55,825 nt of DNA from RGIG5681 sp034180345 (lineage in GTDB: Bacteria; Bacillota_I; Bacilli_A; Erysipelotrichales; Erysipelotrichaceae): assembly GCA_034180345.1 (NCBI GenBank), contig JAXFOQ010000032.1:1-55825 (forward strand), read 5' to 3'. Made by a program: the position numbers and the translations under genes. Below the pieces are notes generated by a model, which saw only the letters and a list, made by a program, of their open reading frames with translations, ran no database searches and was not told where the DNA came from. Every line of letters starts with the position of its first letter. The first letter of the stretch is position 1. Shown piece after piece: positions 8,441 through 17,888 of this stretch.

Positions 8441-9114
8441 TGGACATATTAATTAATACTTTAATAAACTTGTTGGAACCAATATATGAAACTATCTTTC
8501 TAACCTTTATTCCTTTATTATTTGCAGTAGTGTTTGGTACCTTATTGGCCTTATTGTTATATTGTACAAGTAGCGATGGTTTATTAGAAAGCCATAACCC
8601 TATATTTTATGTCATCAATAAAATAGCTGATATAAGCATCAATATTCTAAGGGCCATACCCTTCATCATCCTGATTATCATTCTAATTCCCATCAGTTCC
8701 TTCCTAACAGGAAGTATGTTAGATAAGGAGGCGGCCTTACCAAGTTTAATTCTAGCGGCTACACCATTTTTTGCCCGAATGTGCTTAATCGCCTTTCAAG
8801 AAGTTGATAAAGGTACCATTGAAGCATCAAAGGCCATGGGCGCCACTAAGCTTCAAATTATTTTTAAGGTCTTAATACCCGAAAGCTTACCAGCCATTAT
8901 TTCAGCCATCAGTGTCTGTGGTGTTAATCTTGTGGGATATACAGCTATGTGTGGTGCTATTGGCGCTGGTGGTCTTGGACACCAAGCCTATCAATACGGT
9001 TTTGTAAGAAGAAATCCACTCATCCTATATACCACCACTATTATCATTATAATTATCGTCTTCATCATTCAAGGTGTTGGCGATTATATCGTTAAAAAAA
9101 TTGATAAACGATAA
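8440..9114 (+). CDS. metI: Methionine ABC transporter permease MetI
   Basis: Integral membrane subunit of the methionine importer, 224 aa with five or six hydrophobic helices. The cytoplasmic EAA motif that docks on MetN is visible as EASKAMGATKLQIIFKVLIP. INILRAIPFIILIIILIP and GAIGAGGLGHQAYQYG are typical of the family. Its ATG overlaps the metN stop (TAATG), implying coupled translation; metQ follows after ten bases. Confidence 0.93.
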   Translation: MDILINTLINLLEPIYETIFLTFIPLLFAVVFGTLLALLLYCTSSDGLLESHNPIFYVINKIADISINILRAIPFIILIIILIPISSFLTGSMLDKEAALPSLILAATPFFARMCLIAFQEVDKGTIEASKAMGATKLQIIFKVLIPESLPAIISAISVCGVNLVGYTAMCGAIGAGGLGHQAYQYGFVRRNPLILYTTTIIIIIIVFIIQGVGDYIVKKIDKR

Positions 9115-9124
9115 GGAGAAAAAT

Positions 9125-9922
9125 ATGAAAAAGTTAATCACTGTATTATTTGCGACCATATTGCTTGTTGGGTGTTCTGGCAAGCCATCATCTGAAAAAA
9201 CTATTAGGGTGTCTTGTACGCCTGATCCACATTGCCAAATCCTTGAACAGGCTAAGCCTCTACTGGAGAAAAAAGGTTTTGATCTCAAAATAGTCGAATT
9301 AACCGATTATTATATTTTTAATCGTAGTTTAAACAATAAGGAAGTTGATGCCAATTACTTCCAACATTTGCCATTTTTCAATAAGGAAGTTGATGCCAAT
9401 AAATATGATTTAGTTAATCTTGGTGGCATTCATATTGAACCCTTTGGTTTTTATAGCCAAAAAATTAAGGATATAAGTGAATTAAAGGAAGGCGACAACA
9501 TTATCATTTCTAACAGTGTAGCTGATCAAGGACGAATTTTAAGTATCCTAGCTAAAAAAGGTCTTATTAAAGTTAAAGATAATTTTGACCCAATCAATGG
9601 CAGTATTAAAGATATTGTTGAATCTAAATATAATTTTAAAGAAATTGACCCCCAATTATTAGTATCGGCCTACGAAAATAAAGAAGGGGCCTTAGTTGGT
9701 ATCAATGGTAACTACGCTATTAGTGGTGGACTTAAACCAAATAGTGCCATTATTCTTGAAACCGCAGATAAATCAAATCCTTATGTGAATATTGTTGCCA
9801 CAAACAAGGGATTAGAGAATAGCGAAAAAGTTAAAGCACTTATTGAAGTATTAAAAAGTAACGATATTAAAGAATACATTAAAAAAACATGGGGTAATGG
9901 TGCAGTTATACCTGCAGAATAG
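9125..9922 (+). CDS. metQ: Methionine-binding lipoprotein MetQ
   Basis: Extracellular substrate-binding protein of the importer, about 265 aa. It begins with a lipoprotein signal, MKKLITVLFATILLVGC, with lipobox LVGC at residues 15-18. NlpA/MetQ features follow: LTDYYIFNRSL, VDANYFQHLPFF, GIHIEPFGFYSQK, and GINGNYAISGGL in the ligand-binding cleft. I chose ATG 9125 after AAGGAGAAAAAT; the open frame upstream overlaps metI and has no leader. metG starts ten bases downstream. Confidence 0.93.
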   Translation: MKKLITVLFATILLVGCSGKPSSEKTIRVSCTPDPHCQILEQAKPLLEKKGFDLKIVELTDYYIFNRSLNNKEVDANYFQHLPFFNKEVDANKYDLVNLGGIHIEPFGFYSQKIKDISELKEGDNIIISNSVADQGRILSILAKKGLIKVKDNFDPINGSIKDIVESKYNFKEIDPQLLVSAYENKEGALVGINGNYAISGGLKPNSAIILETADKSNPYVNIVATNKGLENSEKVKALIEVLKSNDIKEYIKKTWGNGAVIPAE

Positions 9923-9931
9923 GAAGTAAAA

Positions 9932-11839
9932 ATGAATAAAGAAAAATATTATTTAACTACCGCTATTGCCTATACATCAGGCAAGCCACATATCGGCAAT
10001 ACCTATGAAATTGTATTGGCTGATGCCATTGCTAGATTTAAAAGAAATGAAGGCTATGATGTTTATTTTCAAACAGGTACCGATGAACATGGTCAAAAAA
10101 TTGAAGATAAGGCTAAGGATGCAGGTAAAGAACCTAAAGAATTTGTCGATGAAGTGTCAACTGAGATTAAACATATCTTTGATTTAATGAATACTAAATA
10201 TGATAATTTTGTGCGAACTACCGATCCCTACCATGAAAAACAAGTTCAAAAAATCTTTAAAAAACTCTACCAACAAAATGATATTTACAAGGGTGAATAT
10301 GAGGGTTGGTATTGTAAGGCCTGTGAATCTTTCTTTACCGAAAGTCAATTAAAGGATCATAAATGTCCTGATTGCAATGGCTTGGTTCATAAGGCTAAGG
10401 AAGAAGCATATTTTCTTAAAATGAGTAAATATGCTGATCGTTTAATGGAACATATTGAGAAAAATCCTCAATTTATCCAACCGGAATCTCGAAAAAATGA
10501 AATGGTCAACAATTTTATCAAACCAGGACTTCAAGATTTATGTGTATCACGCACCTCTTTTAAGTGGGGAATCCCTGTTGACTTTGATGATAAGCATGTG
10601 GTCTATGTATGGATTGATGCTCTAAGCAACTACATTACTGGTCTAGGCTTTGACTTGGATGGTAATCATGGTGAGTTATATCAAAGATATTGGCCTGCTG
10701 ATGTTCATCTAATCGGTAAAGATATTCTTCGCTTCCACACCATTTATTGGCCCATCATCTTAATGGCCTTAGATCTGCCATTACCAAAACAAATCTTTGG
10801 ACACCCTTGGTTACTTGTGGGTGAAGGTAAAATGAGCAAGTCTAAAGGAAATGTCATCTATGCCGATGACTTGGTGGAAATATTTGGAGTTGATGCAGTT
10901 AGATATATTATGCTGCACGAGATGCCTTTTGCCCAAGATGGAACTATTACCTATGAACTAATTATTGAACGCTTCAATAGTGATCTTGCGAATGTTTTAG
11001 GAAATCTTGTCAATCGTGTTATAGCCATGAGCAACAAATATTTTAACGGCAACATTCATAATCAAAAAGAATATACAGCACTGGACTATGAATTAATCAA
11101 TCAATGTTTAGATGCCAAGAAAAAAACCATCAAATTTATGAATGAATTAAGAGTTGCCGATAGCATTGATGTTGTCTTTGATATTTTTAGAAGATGTAAT
11201 AAATATATTGATGAAAATGAACCTTGGAAATTAGCTAAAGATGAAAATCAACACCAAAGACTGATGCAAGTATTATATAACTTAATTGAAGCCATAAGAT
11301 TTGGTACTACCTTATTAAATAGCTTTCTTCCTGATACTGCCGATAAAATTTTAAATCAGCTAGGAACTAATGTTAATAATTTTGAAAGTTTAGATAACTT
11401 CGGGGCCCAAGAAACTTACAAAACAATTGATAGACCTGTAATTCTGTTCCAAAGATTGGATGAAAATGTAATCACGGAATTATTGAATAAAAATAAGACT
11501 GTTCCTATTGAACATAAGTCTGAAATTGATATTAATGACTTTAATAAAATAGAAATGTCGGTAGGTGAGGTTATCTCTTGTAAAAAACACCCTAAGGCCG
11601 ATAAATTATTAATCTTTAAAATAAAAATTAATGAGCAGGAAACAAGACAAATTGTTTCCGGTCTTGCCGACTATTATAAACCCGAAGATACTGTTGGTAA
11701 ACATATTATTCTGTGTACTAATCTTAAAGAAATAAAACTTAGAGGGGAGGTTTCCAAGGGTATGATTCTTACCGCTGAAAATAATGGAGAATTAAAATTA
11801 TTGGAAACGGATATGCCGATAGGAAGTATTATTAAATAA
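9932..11839 (+). CDS. metG: Methionyl-tRNA synthetase with C-terminal tRNA-binding domain
   Basis: Charges tRNA-Met in the cytoplasm. The 635-aa protein has class I signature HIGN at residues 20-23, KMSKSKGN near residue 300, and a zinc knuckle with Cys128, Cys131, Cys145 and Cys148. The anticodon-binding helical domain follows. The last ~110 residues (IDINDFNKIEMSVGEVISCK ... GEVSKGMILTA) are the Trbp111-like OB-fold used for dimerisation. It is the last gene of the T-box operon, so one methionine signal controls both uptake and charging. Confidence 0.97.
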   Translation: MNKEKYYLTTAIAYTSGKPHIGNTYEIVLADAIARFKRNEGYDVYFQTGTDEHGQKIEDKAKDAGKEPKEFVDEVSTEIKHIFDLMNTKYDNFVRTTDPYHEKQVQKIFKKLYQQNDIYKGEYEGWYCKACESFFTESQLKDHKCPDCNGLVHKAKEEAYFLKMSKYADRLMEHIEKNPQFIQPESRKNEMVNNFIKPGLQDLCVSRTSFKWGIPVDFDDKHVVYVWIDALSNYITGLGFDLDGNHGELYQRYWPADVHLIGKDILRFHTIYWPIILMALDLPLPKQIFGHPWLLVGEGKMSKSKGNVIYADDLVEIFGVDAVRYIMLHEMPFAQDGTITYELIIERFNSDLANVLGNLVNRVIAMSNKYFNGNIHNQKEYTALDYELINQCLDAKKKTIKFMNELRVADSIDVVFDIFRRCNKYIDENEPWKLAKDENQHQRLMQVLYNLIEAIRFGTTLLNSFLPDTADKILNQLGTNVNNFESLDNFGAQETYKTIDRPVILFQRLDENVITELLNKNKTVPIEHKSEIDINDFNKIEMSVGEVISCKKHPKADKLLIFKIKINEQETRQIVSGLADYYKPEDTVGKHIILCTNLKEIKLRGEVSKGMILTAENNGELKLLETDMPIGSIIK

Positions 11840-11860
11840 AGAAGCGTTAGCTTCTTTATT
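11835..11860. terminator. Bidirectional terminator between metG and the polysaccharide locus
   Basis: A perfect 11-bp stem, AATAAAGAAGC (11835-11845) with GCTTCTTTATT (11850-11860), and a GTTA loop, overlapping the metG stop. It serves the plus-strand metG operon and the convergent minus-strand locus ending at 11868. Confidence 0.75.
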
Positions 11861-11867
11861 TAATAAA

Positions 11868-13325
11868 TTACCCTTTAAACAATTTTAAGATACTTTTATT
11901 ATAGACGGTGATAACTATATTATCTATTAACTCCTTATTTGAAAAATAAGACCAGATGCACAATACCGATAATACTATAAAATTTAATGAATTAATTCTT
12001 AAAAAATAACCTGTTGTTGTGATAATAAACATAAAAATAAATTGTACAACATATATTTTAGGCCATTTTAAATCCATAATCTTCTTTACTTCAATATGTC
12101 GGGTTATAAAAATAACTATATATGAAACCAAGGTAGATATTGATGCCGCATACAAACCGATAAATCTGATTAATAAAATATTTATTAAAATATTTATCAC
12201 CGCACCGATAACGGTAGTTTTTCCGATGATGCCGGATTTTTTAAATGCTGTAAAAATACCGCCATACAAAGAACATATTGAATTAAACAATATAGCAATC
12301 ATCAATATATATATATGAGTATATGATTCAGCATAATTTATACCGATAATTTTACTGAAAATAAGACTCATAACAGATATAATTCCAAGACAGATAGAAC
12401 CGAATAATTTTAAACTTTTTGAATACATATTATTTATAAACTCATATTGATCGTCATCCCCGAAAGATCTTGAAAGCGATTCTACCCAAGCAGTATTATA
12501 AACTTTATAAATAGTGGTATAAATGGTAGGGATTTTGTTTGCGGCGGCATAAATACCGTTGTTGGCGGCACCTATAAAATAACTGACCAGTATCCTATCC
12601 GAAGCATTGGCGACCCACCAAGAAACTTCATTAGGTATAAGCGGTAAACAATAGGCCAACATTTCTTTTAACTGTACAAAAGAAAAATTAACATATCTGA
12701 TATATTTCCATAATTCCTGTTTAAAAAAACCTAATACAATAACTATAAAATACGATAAACTTGAAGCGATTAAAATTGACTCACCCTTCATACCGAATCC
12801 CAATATCAGAATAATGTTGGTAACTAAAGATACCACCGTCATAACAAAACTCATCGCGGAATATAAAATGTTATTGCCGAAACCCCTGACAATATTTTGT
12901 ACCATTTCCAAAGTTACCAATAATATAAAATATACAACAAAAAGTAAACAATATCTTATCGGGGAAAAAATATTAATTATAAAAACAAAAATCATAAATA
13001 TAAAAATATTTATAACTTCCAATATTATCGCCGTAGTAATTACTACCGATTGTCTATGTTCATCTTTTTTCTCAATGATAAAACGAAACATCGCCGAAGA
13101 TAATTGTAAGGTTACAAACGGTATTATAAATGAGGCTATTGTCTGAAGCAAATCAACCCCGCCATAATCTTCCGCCGATAATGCAGCTGTATATAAAGGC
13201 AATAAAAGAAACATAAAAATCTTGGAACTCAATGTTCCCAAGGCTAATATCCCTGTATTTTTTAATAAAGATTTTTCTTTATTTTTTACATTTGTTTTAT
13301 TCCGGTCAATATCTTTTAAATTCAT
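11868..13325 (-). CDS. Wzx-type polysaccharide flippase
   Basis: Exports lipid-linked repeat units across the membrane. The protein is about 485 aa with 12 or more hydrophobic helices and begins with the family-typical sequence KNTGILALGTLSSKIFMFLL followed by LPLYTAALSAEDYG. YCLLFVVYFIL and VSWWVANASDRILVSYFIGA are also typical of MATE/MOP exporters of the PST group. I chose ATG 13325, seven bases after the previous stop; no strong ribosome site is seen, so it may rely on coupling. It is the last gene of the polysaccharide operon. Confidence 0.88.
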   Translation of the reverse strand: MNLKDIDRNKTNVKNKEKSLLKNTGILALGTLSSKIFMFLLLPLYTAALSAEDYGGVDLLQTIASFIIPFVTLQLSSAMFRFIIEKKDEHRQSVVITTAIILEVINIFIFMIFVFIINIFSPIRYCLLFVVYFILLVTLEMVQNIVRGFGNNILYSAMSFVMTVVSLVTNIILILGFGMKGESILIASSLSYFIVIVLGFFKQELWKYIRYVNFSFVQLKEMLAYCLPLIPNEVSWWVANASDRILVSYFIGAANNGIYAAANKIPTIYTTIYKVYNTAWVESLSRSFGDDDQYEFINNMYSKSLKLFGSICLGIISVMSLIFSKIIGINYAESYTHIYILMIAILFNSICSLYGGIFTAFKKSGIIGKTTVIGAVINILINILLIRFIGLYAASISTLVSYIVIFITRHIEVKKIMDLKWPKIYVVQFIFMFIITTTGYFLRINSLNFIVLSVLCIWSYFSNKELIDNIVITVYNKSILKLFKG

Positions 13326-13329
13326 GTAA

Positions 13330-14283
13330 TTAAATCCAATATTTATCCATAGGATCATTCATATCAATTTCTGAAATTGAACCGTCTTGATTAATCAATT
13401 CATAAATATGATATGCAAAATTAATATCGTGCATAGATAAACCGATGTTATAAACAAGGATGCGTTCTTTATTATTTTCTCTACCGATATTTTTTCCATT
13501 AACAACATCGGCCACTTCTGAAAAATAATTAAATTTATCAAAATTTTTAAAATGATGTACATGACCGTAATCATCAGCATATATTTTATCAAAAAATAAA
13601 TCACAATTTGAAAATCCTCTTGTATGAATCGGAACTATCAATATACCTTCTTTAAAATATTTATCTTCACAAATATCTTGATCAAAATATGTAGCTGCCG
13701 ATATGACAACTTCAGATTCACCGATCAGTTCTTCGATATTATCGACAATCTCAAAATTAAAATTTTCATAATCTTTAAATCTGTTCATAAACAATTGTGC
13801 TTCATCTTTATATTTTAACAGTCGCACATTAAATTTTGTATCGGGCATAACATCAGCCAATACAAGCATAGTGGCTCTAGCGGTATTTCCCAAACCTATA
13901 ATACCGATATTGTGAAAATCTTTTTTCGCGAACAATTTAATTGAATGAACGGCTATGGCGCCTGTACGCATTGTAGTTATCCAATTCGCATCCATTAAAG
14001 CTAAAAATTTCCCGCTCTCAACATCAAAAAGCATCAACTTACTTTCAAGACTGGGCTTTCTTTCCGGGTATCTGCTGACAATTTTTACACCGGCAGCCCT
14101 ATGTTTATCTACTGGAACTATTGACGGCATAACATTATAAAATGCTTTATCAAAAGGTACCATACTAATTTTAGGCGGCAGTACAACTTTATCCTTATTT
14201 TCAATCATATCCGATACCCATTCATAGCATTGTTTTGGTGATATATTTAATTTTTTAATATCTTCAAAATTAATAATTTTCAT
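13330..14283 (-). CDS. Ornithine cyclodeaminase / mu-crystallin family enzyme
   Basis: A 317-aa NAD(P)-dependent enzyme of the OCD/mu-crystallin family. Family features: AAGVKIVSRYP, DANWITTMRTGAIAVHSIK (substrate-site TxxRT), the Rossmann motif IGIIGLGNTARATMLVLADV, and SEVVISAAT. Known members act as ornithine cyclodeaminase, ketimine reductase, or SbnB in L-2,3-diaminopropionate synthesis. The ATG directly follows the stop of the CDP-transferase/PLP fusion, so it belongs to the same sub-pathway. No SbnA homologue is present. The likely job is redox or imine chemistry on the amino compound made here; the substrate is unknown. Confidence 0.8.
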   Translation of the reverse strand: MKIINFEDIKKLNISPKQCYEWVSDMIENKDKVVLPPKISMVPFDKAFYNVMPSIVPVDKHRAAGVKIVSRYPERKPSLESKLMLFDVESGKFLALMDANWITTMRTGAIAVHSIKLFAKKDFHNIGIIGLGNTARATMLVLADVMPDTKFNVRLLKYKDEAQLFMNRFKDYENFNFEIVDNIEELIGESEVVISAATYFDQDICEDKYFKEGILIVPIHTRGFSNCDLFFDKIYADDYGHVHHFKNFDKFNYFSEVADVVNGKNIGRENNKERILVYNIGLSMHDINFAYHIYELINQDGSISEIDMNDPMDKYWI

Positions 14284-16089
14284 TTAAAATACCTCTTTTT
14301 CTAAAGCTTTCAACAACTTATTATCATCATTTTCATCTCTTACCGCAAGTCTTAAATATTGCTTACCGTTCATCTTGGCAGATAAATCTTTAATTAAAAT
14401 GTTATGTTTAACCAATAATTTCTCGGTGAGTTCTTGAGTGCCGATTTTACCGATAAGCTCAACCATAACATAATTTGCCTGCGAATGAATAATTCTTAAA
14501 TCTTTGATTTTTGAAAGTTCATTTTCGAAACGAGCTCTTTCATTTCTGATTAAAACTAAGGCCTTTTCATAATCTTTTTTATATTTTTCGGCGATTTGTA
14601 AATAATACTCCGCAAAAGAATTGATATTCCAAATCGAAACATCTTTTTTAAGCTCGTCCATAATTAAATTATCACCCGAAGCCAATACCCCCAAACGCAA
14701 CCCCGGAATACCGTAAGACTTGGATATACTCTTCATAACAAACAAATGTTTATTATTAATTAAAATTTCCTGTTTAATAAATGTTGAATCCAATTCATCA
14801 GCAAAATCAACAAATGATTCATCAAGAATAAAAGTAATATTCCGCTCCTTGGTCCATTCCACAAGTTTTAACATATCATTTTTAAAAATATAATTACCTG
14901 TAGGATTATCAGGATTAACAATAATTAAACTAACAATATCTTTATCTTTAAAGAAATTGATAACATCATCAGCATTATAAGAGTAATTGTTATTATCGGG
15001 ATAATAAGATATTGATTCTTCGATATTATAGCGATTAGGATATTCTTCAAAAGTCGGACGAACAAAACCTACCCTGCCTTTAAGTTTACTCATAAGTGAT
15101 TTAATAAGTTCGGCAGCACCGTTACCGACAATAATATTTTCTTGTTTAATGCCGAAATTCTTAGCTGCCAATAAAGAATTAACACCCATACCTGAAGGAT
15201 ATTGTGTAAGTAAAACCTTAAAACCGGCTTTTAATTCGTCAACTAATTTTTGTGGTGGAAAATAAGGATTTACCAAATAACAAAAATCTAAAACTTTGGG
15301 ATAACGCCAATAACCGCCATATCTTTTAAACATTTTATCAAGTTGAGTTTTAGCATCACAAAATAATGAAGAAGCAATATCCAAATCTTGTTCATCATCT
15401 ATTTCATACCATTTTCCGCTTTGAATGCGTCTTGCATAAATTAACGAATCATTCAATTCAATAATACTTTTAAACACACGCTCATAATACTGATTAACAC
15501 CGGTAGAAGAAATATATGCTTCCATAAAAGGAAAATAACAATTTTTTGAAAATTCCTTTGAAAATTTATATATATTTACTGTTTTATAATAATTATCGGT
15601 ATTATTAAAGTCAAATTCAGAACCGGGAATAAATTTAGTAATATGGTCATTATCATCTATCTCAAGACAAGTGCCGTCCATCCACGCCTCATATTTATCA
15701 ACTAAAGCTAAATTACTTCTATCATCATCAATAATTCCCTTTAATATTTCATCATCAAAAATCAAATCGGATTCCACTAAAATAGTATCATTTTTAATCA
15801 TTTCATCTTTCGCTAAATATAAAGAGTATATATTATTTGTCTTATCATATATTTCATTATTGATATATACTATTTCCACACCGAGATTAAGACCGTTAAT
15901 ATAATTTTGAAGTTTTTTTCCTTCATAGCCAATAACAACAATAATGCGTTTTAACCCGCATTTGATAAATTGTCTTAACATACGCTCCATAAGTGAAACG
16001 CCATTAACTTCAACCATCCCTTTGGTTTGATTTTTTGTGAGTCTTTTTAAGCGACTCCCCATTCCGGCAGCTAATACCAATCCTTGCAT
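14284..16089 (-). CDS. Fusion of LicC-like cytidylyltransferase and CobD/HisC-like PLP enzyme
   Basis: A 601-aa two-domain enzyme. Residues 1-~245 are a LicC-like nucleotidyltransferase: LAAGMGSRL at 6-14, IYSLYLAKDEM at 87-97, metal Asp in ESDLIF (108), and WYEIDDEQDL at 227-236. Residues ~250-600 are a fold-type I PLP enzyme: NPDNPTG at 392-398, Asp423, Schiff-base lysine 457 in SISKSYG and PGLRLG at 462-467. PGLRLG is the CobD-type version of the motif, suggesting a phospho-amino-acid decarboxylase, although an aminotransferase cannot be excluded. SD AAGGAGAA. Together the domains could make and activate a phospho-amine with CTP, such as CDP-ethanolamine. Substrate inferred. Confidence 0.85.
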   Translation of the reverse strand: MQGLVLAAGMGSRLKRLTKNQTKGMVEVNGVSLMERMLRQFIKCGLKRIIVVIGYEGKKLQNYINGLNLGVEIVYINNEIYDKTNNIYSLYLAKDEMIKNDTILVESDLIFDDEILKGIIDDDRSNLALVDKYEAWMDGTCLEIDDNDHITKFIPGSEFDFNNTDNYYKTVNIYKFSKEFSKNCYFPFMEAYISSTGVNQYYERVFKSIIELNDSLIYARRIQSGKWYEIDDEQDLDIASSLFCDAKTQLDKMFKRYGGYWRYPKVLDFCYLVNPYFPPQKLVDELKAGFKVLLTQYPSGMGVNSLLAAKNFGIKQENIIVGNGAAELIKSLMSKLKGRVGFVRPTFEEYPNRYNIEESISYYPDNNNYSYNADDVINFFKDKDIVSLIIVNPDNPTGNYIFKNDMLKLVEWTKERNITFILDESFVDFADELDSTFIKQEILINNKHLFVMKSISKSYGIPGLRLGVLASGDNLIMDELKKDVSIWNINSFAEYYLQIAEKYKKDYEKALVLIRNERARFENELSKIKDLRIIHSQANYVMVELIGKIGTQELTEKLLVKHNILIKDLSAKMNGKQYLRLAVRDENDDNKLLKALEKEVF

Positions 16090-16098
16090 AATTTCTCC

Positions 16099-17142
16099 TT
16101 ATTTATATTTTTTCATAATTAAAAATGATGGAAATTTAGGTTCAAAACACGTTGATTTTGGCGGCATCACAAAATTCATATCCGAAAAATTAACAAATTC
16201 ATCTTTTGAAATCGGATAAACCTCCAATAAAACATCGTTCTTACCCAAAATATAATTCTTTCTTTCAAAATCTATCCCCGACAAAAACGAAACTTCAGAA
16301 TAATCATTAATTCTAAAAGCTGTAGTAAATATCTGGGTATTTAAACGCAGAATATCATTATTCCAAAATTCATCATCCATAATATTAATAAGTTTAGTAT
16401 ATATCACTTCATTTTTATAAGTAATTTTAACAATACCCTTATCAATGTGTTCTTCGCTGCTGATCATTTGTTTTTTTTCAAATAAATTCTTAGCAATTTC
16501 AAATTTATAAGCATCCATATTTCTGATTATTCGATGAATAGGATAAATAATTATATCATCAAAATTCATAATACACGCAAGCATAGAATTCTTTTTTTTA
16601 AACATTGATGTTGAATATAAACGATGATGACCGTCCGCAACATATAGTGTTTTAATATCTTCATATTTTTTTAAGATGTATTCGGCATTATGATTTTGAT
16701 AAACATAGACTTGATAATTATTAACCTCATAATAATCATCATAAGCGATTGTCTGAATACATTCTTTAAGGGAAATTTTATCTTTATATAAAAGCAATAC
16801 CGGGGCAACTTCGGTATTATATCCTCTAAAATTACCGAGCATCCCTTGAATGGTATCGGGTATTACAAGTTCGTGAGCCTTTACATTTCCTTCTTTATAT
16901 TCTTTTATATCCAAGTCTGCCAATAAACTTAATTTATCGTGGTATTTTACAATATACACAACATCTTGGTATTTTTTAATCTTATCTTGATTTAATTTAT
17001 CTTTTTGTTTTTCGGACAAAAACATTACTCGATCATCAAAATTCAACCTATCATTTTCAATATAAGCTAAATTAAGAAAATCAGGTTCATATATATTACC
17101 GCTAACATTTAAAAAAGATTCATTCAACTTTAATAATTTCAT
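16099..17142 (-). CDS. DUF1015-family protein, possible free-serine kinase
   Basis: A 347-aa soluble protein. DUF1015 marks are ADLDIKEYKEG, KAHELVIPD (family form HE-T), the motif ADGHHRLYS at residues 169-177 and the C-terminal PPKSTCFEPKFPSF. The DGHHR motif is shared with ParB/Srx-fold free-serine kinases such as archaeal SerK and SbnI, and DUF1015 genes often neighbour serine biosynthesis genes. Its position next to the CDP-transferase/PLP fusion suggests it supplies O-phospho-L-serine. That activity is inference; the family assignment is well supported. SD is AAGGT; it lies nine bases before the fusion gene. Confidence 0.8.
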   Translation of the reverse strand: MKLLKLNESFLNVSGNIYEPDFLNLAYIENDRLNFDDRVMFLSEKQKDKLNQDKIKKYQDVVYIVKYHDKLSLLADLDIKEYKEGNVKAHELVIPDTIQGMLGNFRGYNTEVAPVLLLYKDKISLKECIQTIAYDDYYEVNNYQVYVYQNHNAEYILKKYEDIKTLYVADGHHRLYSTSMFKKKNSMLACIMNFDDIIIYPIHRIIRNMDAYKFEIAKNLFEKKQMISSEEHIDKGIVKITYKNEVIYTKLINIMDDEFWNNDILRLNTQIFTTAFRINDYSEVSFLSGIDFERKNYILGKNDVLLEVYPISKDEFVNFSDMNFVMPPKSTCFEPKFPSFLIMKKYK

Positions 17143-17153
17143 AATAAATTACC

Positions 17154-17852
17154 TTAATGTTCCAAATAAGCGATAGCATTTTCTATCTCATTCCAAGAAG
17201 GGCCCTTTTCCGCCACCCAGTTAGGATTAGGGATTTTCCAACCGTCAGTATAAATACTGGCTAAATATTTTTCTGGTTCATCAGGGATATGTATATCGGT
17301 TTCATTTATATTAATTATTTTAATTCCTTTTACCTTATACATACACAACTTGGAAACACTGTATTCATTATCATTCTTATATTTAATTCCCTTTTTATTA
17401 AAATAAACATAGGTATAGCTGTTCTTTTCGTCCTCGGTATGATTAAAAAAATCAATGGTTAATTTGCCGTTAATATAGGTTTGTTCGGTTATTTCATCAT
17501 TATATCTAAATTGTTTTAACTTTTTCATTCCGCAACCTTTGAGTATTTCTTCTAATTTATCCCAAGTAAATTCATCATTAATATAAACGGCATAATCAAT
17601 ATCGCTATCCCATTCCATAAATTTTCGATCTCTGATGATACCTAACAAAGAACCGAAATCAAGAAAAAACCTAACTCCGCTTTCACTTAGAGCCGATTCA
17701 ATAATCGCAATATTTTTTAATCCGTCATTTTTCAATGACTTCCTTCTTTCATTCTCAATTTTTTTAACTTTTTTAGAACCGATAAATTTTTCGTATGTTT
17801 TACCGATAAAAGAAATATTTTTTAACCTGTATTTTATTTTTTTTATATTCAT
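17154..17852 (-). CDS. LicD-like nucleotidyltransferase-fold protein
   Basis: About 232 aa. The core FFLDFGSLLGIIRDRKFMEW followed by DSDIDYAV is the GS-x9-D-x-D pattern of the nucleotidyltransferase fold found in LicD/FKRP-type phosphoryl-amine transferases. It is shorter and more diverged than its neighbour LicD. Two such genes in one locus suggest two decoration sites or a transferase with a partner. I chose ATG 17852 because AGGA lies seven bases before it; an in-frame TTG at 17858 is less likely. The start is separated by 36 bases from the upstream licD. Confidence 0.72.
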   Translation of the reverse strand: MNIKKIKYRLKNISFIGKTYEKFIGSKKVKKIENERRKSLKNDGLKNIAIIESALSESGVRFFLDFGSLLGIIRDRKFMEWDSDIDYAVYINDEFTWDKLEEILKGCGMKKLKQFRYNDEITEQTYINGKLTIDFFNHTEDEKNSYTYVYFNKKGIKYKNDNEYSVSKLCMYKVKGIKIININETDIHIPDEPEKYLASIYTDGWKIPNPNWVAEKGPSWNEIENAIAYLEH

Positions 17853-17888
17853 AACCAATTCCTGCTTTAATCAATTTTTATAACCTTA

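Noticed and set aside
14284..16089. Phosphonate (2-aminoethylphosphonate) activation enzyme
   Set aside because: Not excluded outright, but no PepM or Ppd gene is in the window and the DUF1015 neighbour and PGLRLG motif fit phosphoserine chemistry better.
13330..17142. Staphyloferrin B-like diaminopropionate synthesis (SbnA/SbnB/SbnI)
   Set aside because: OCD-like and serine-kinase-like genes are present, but there is no cysteine-synthase-like SbnA or siderophore synthetase; the LicC/LicD context points to polysaccharide decoration.
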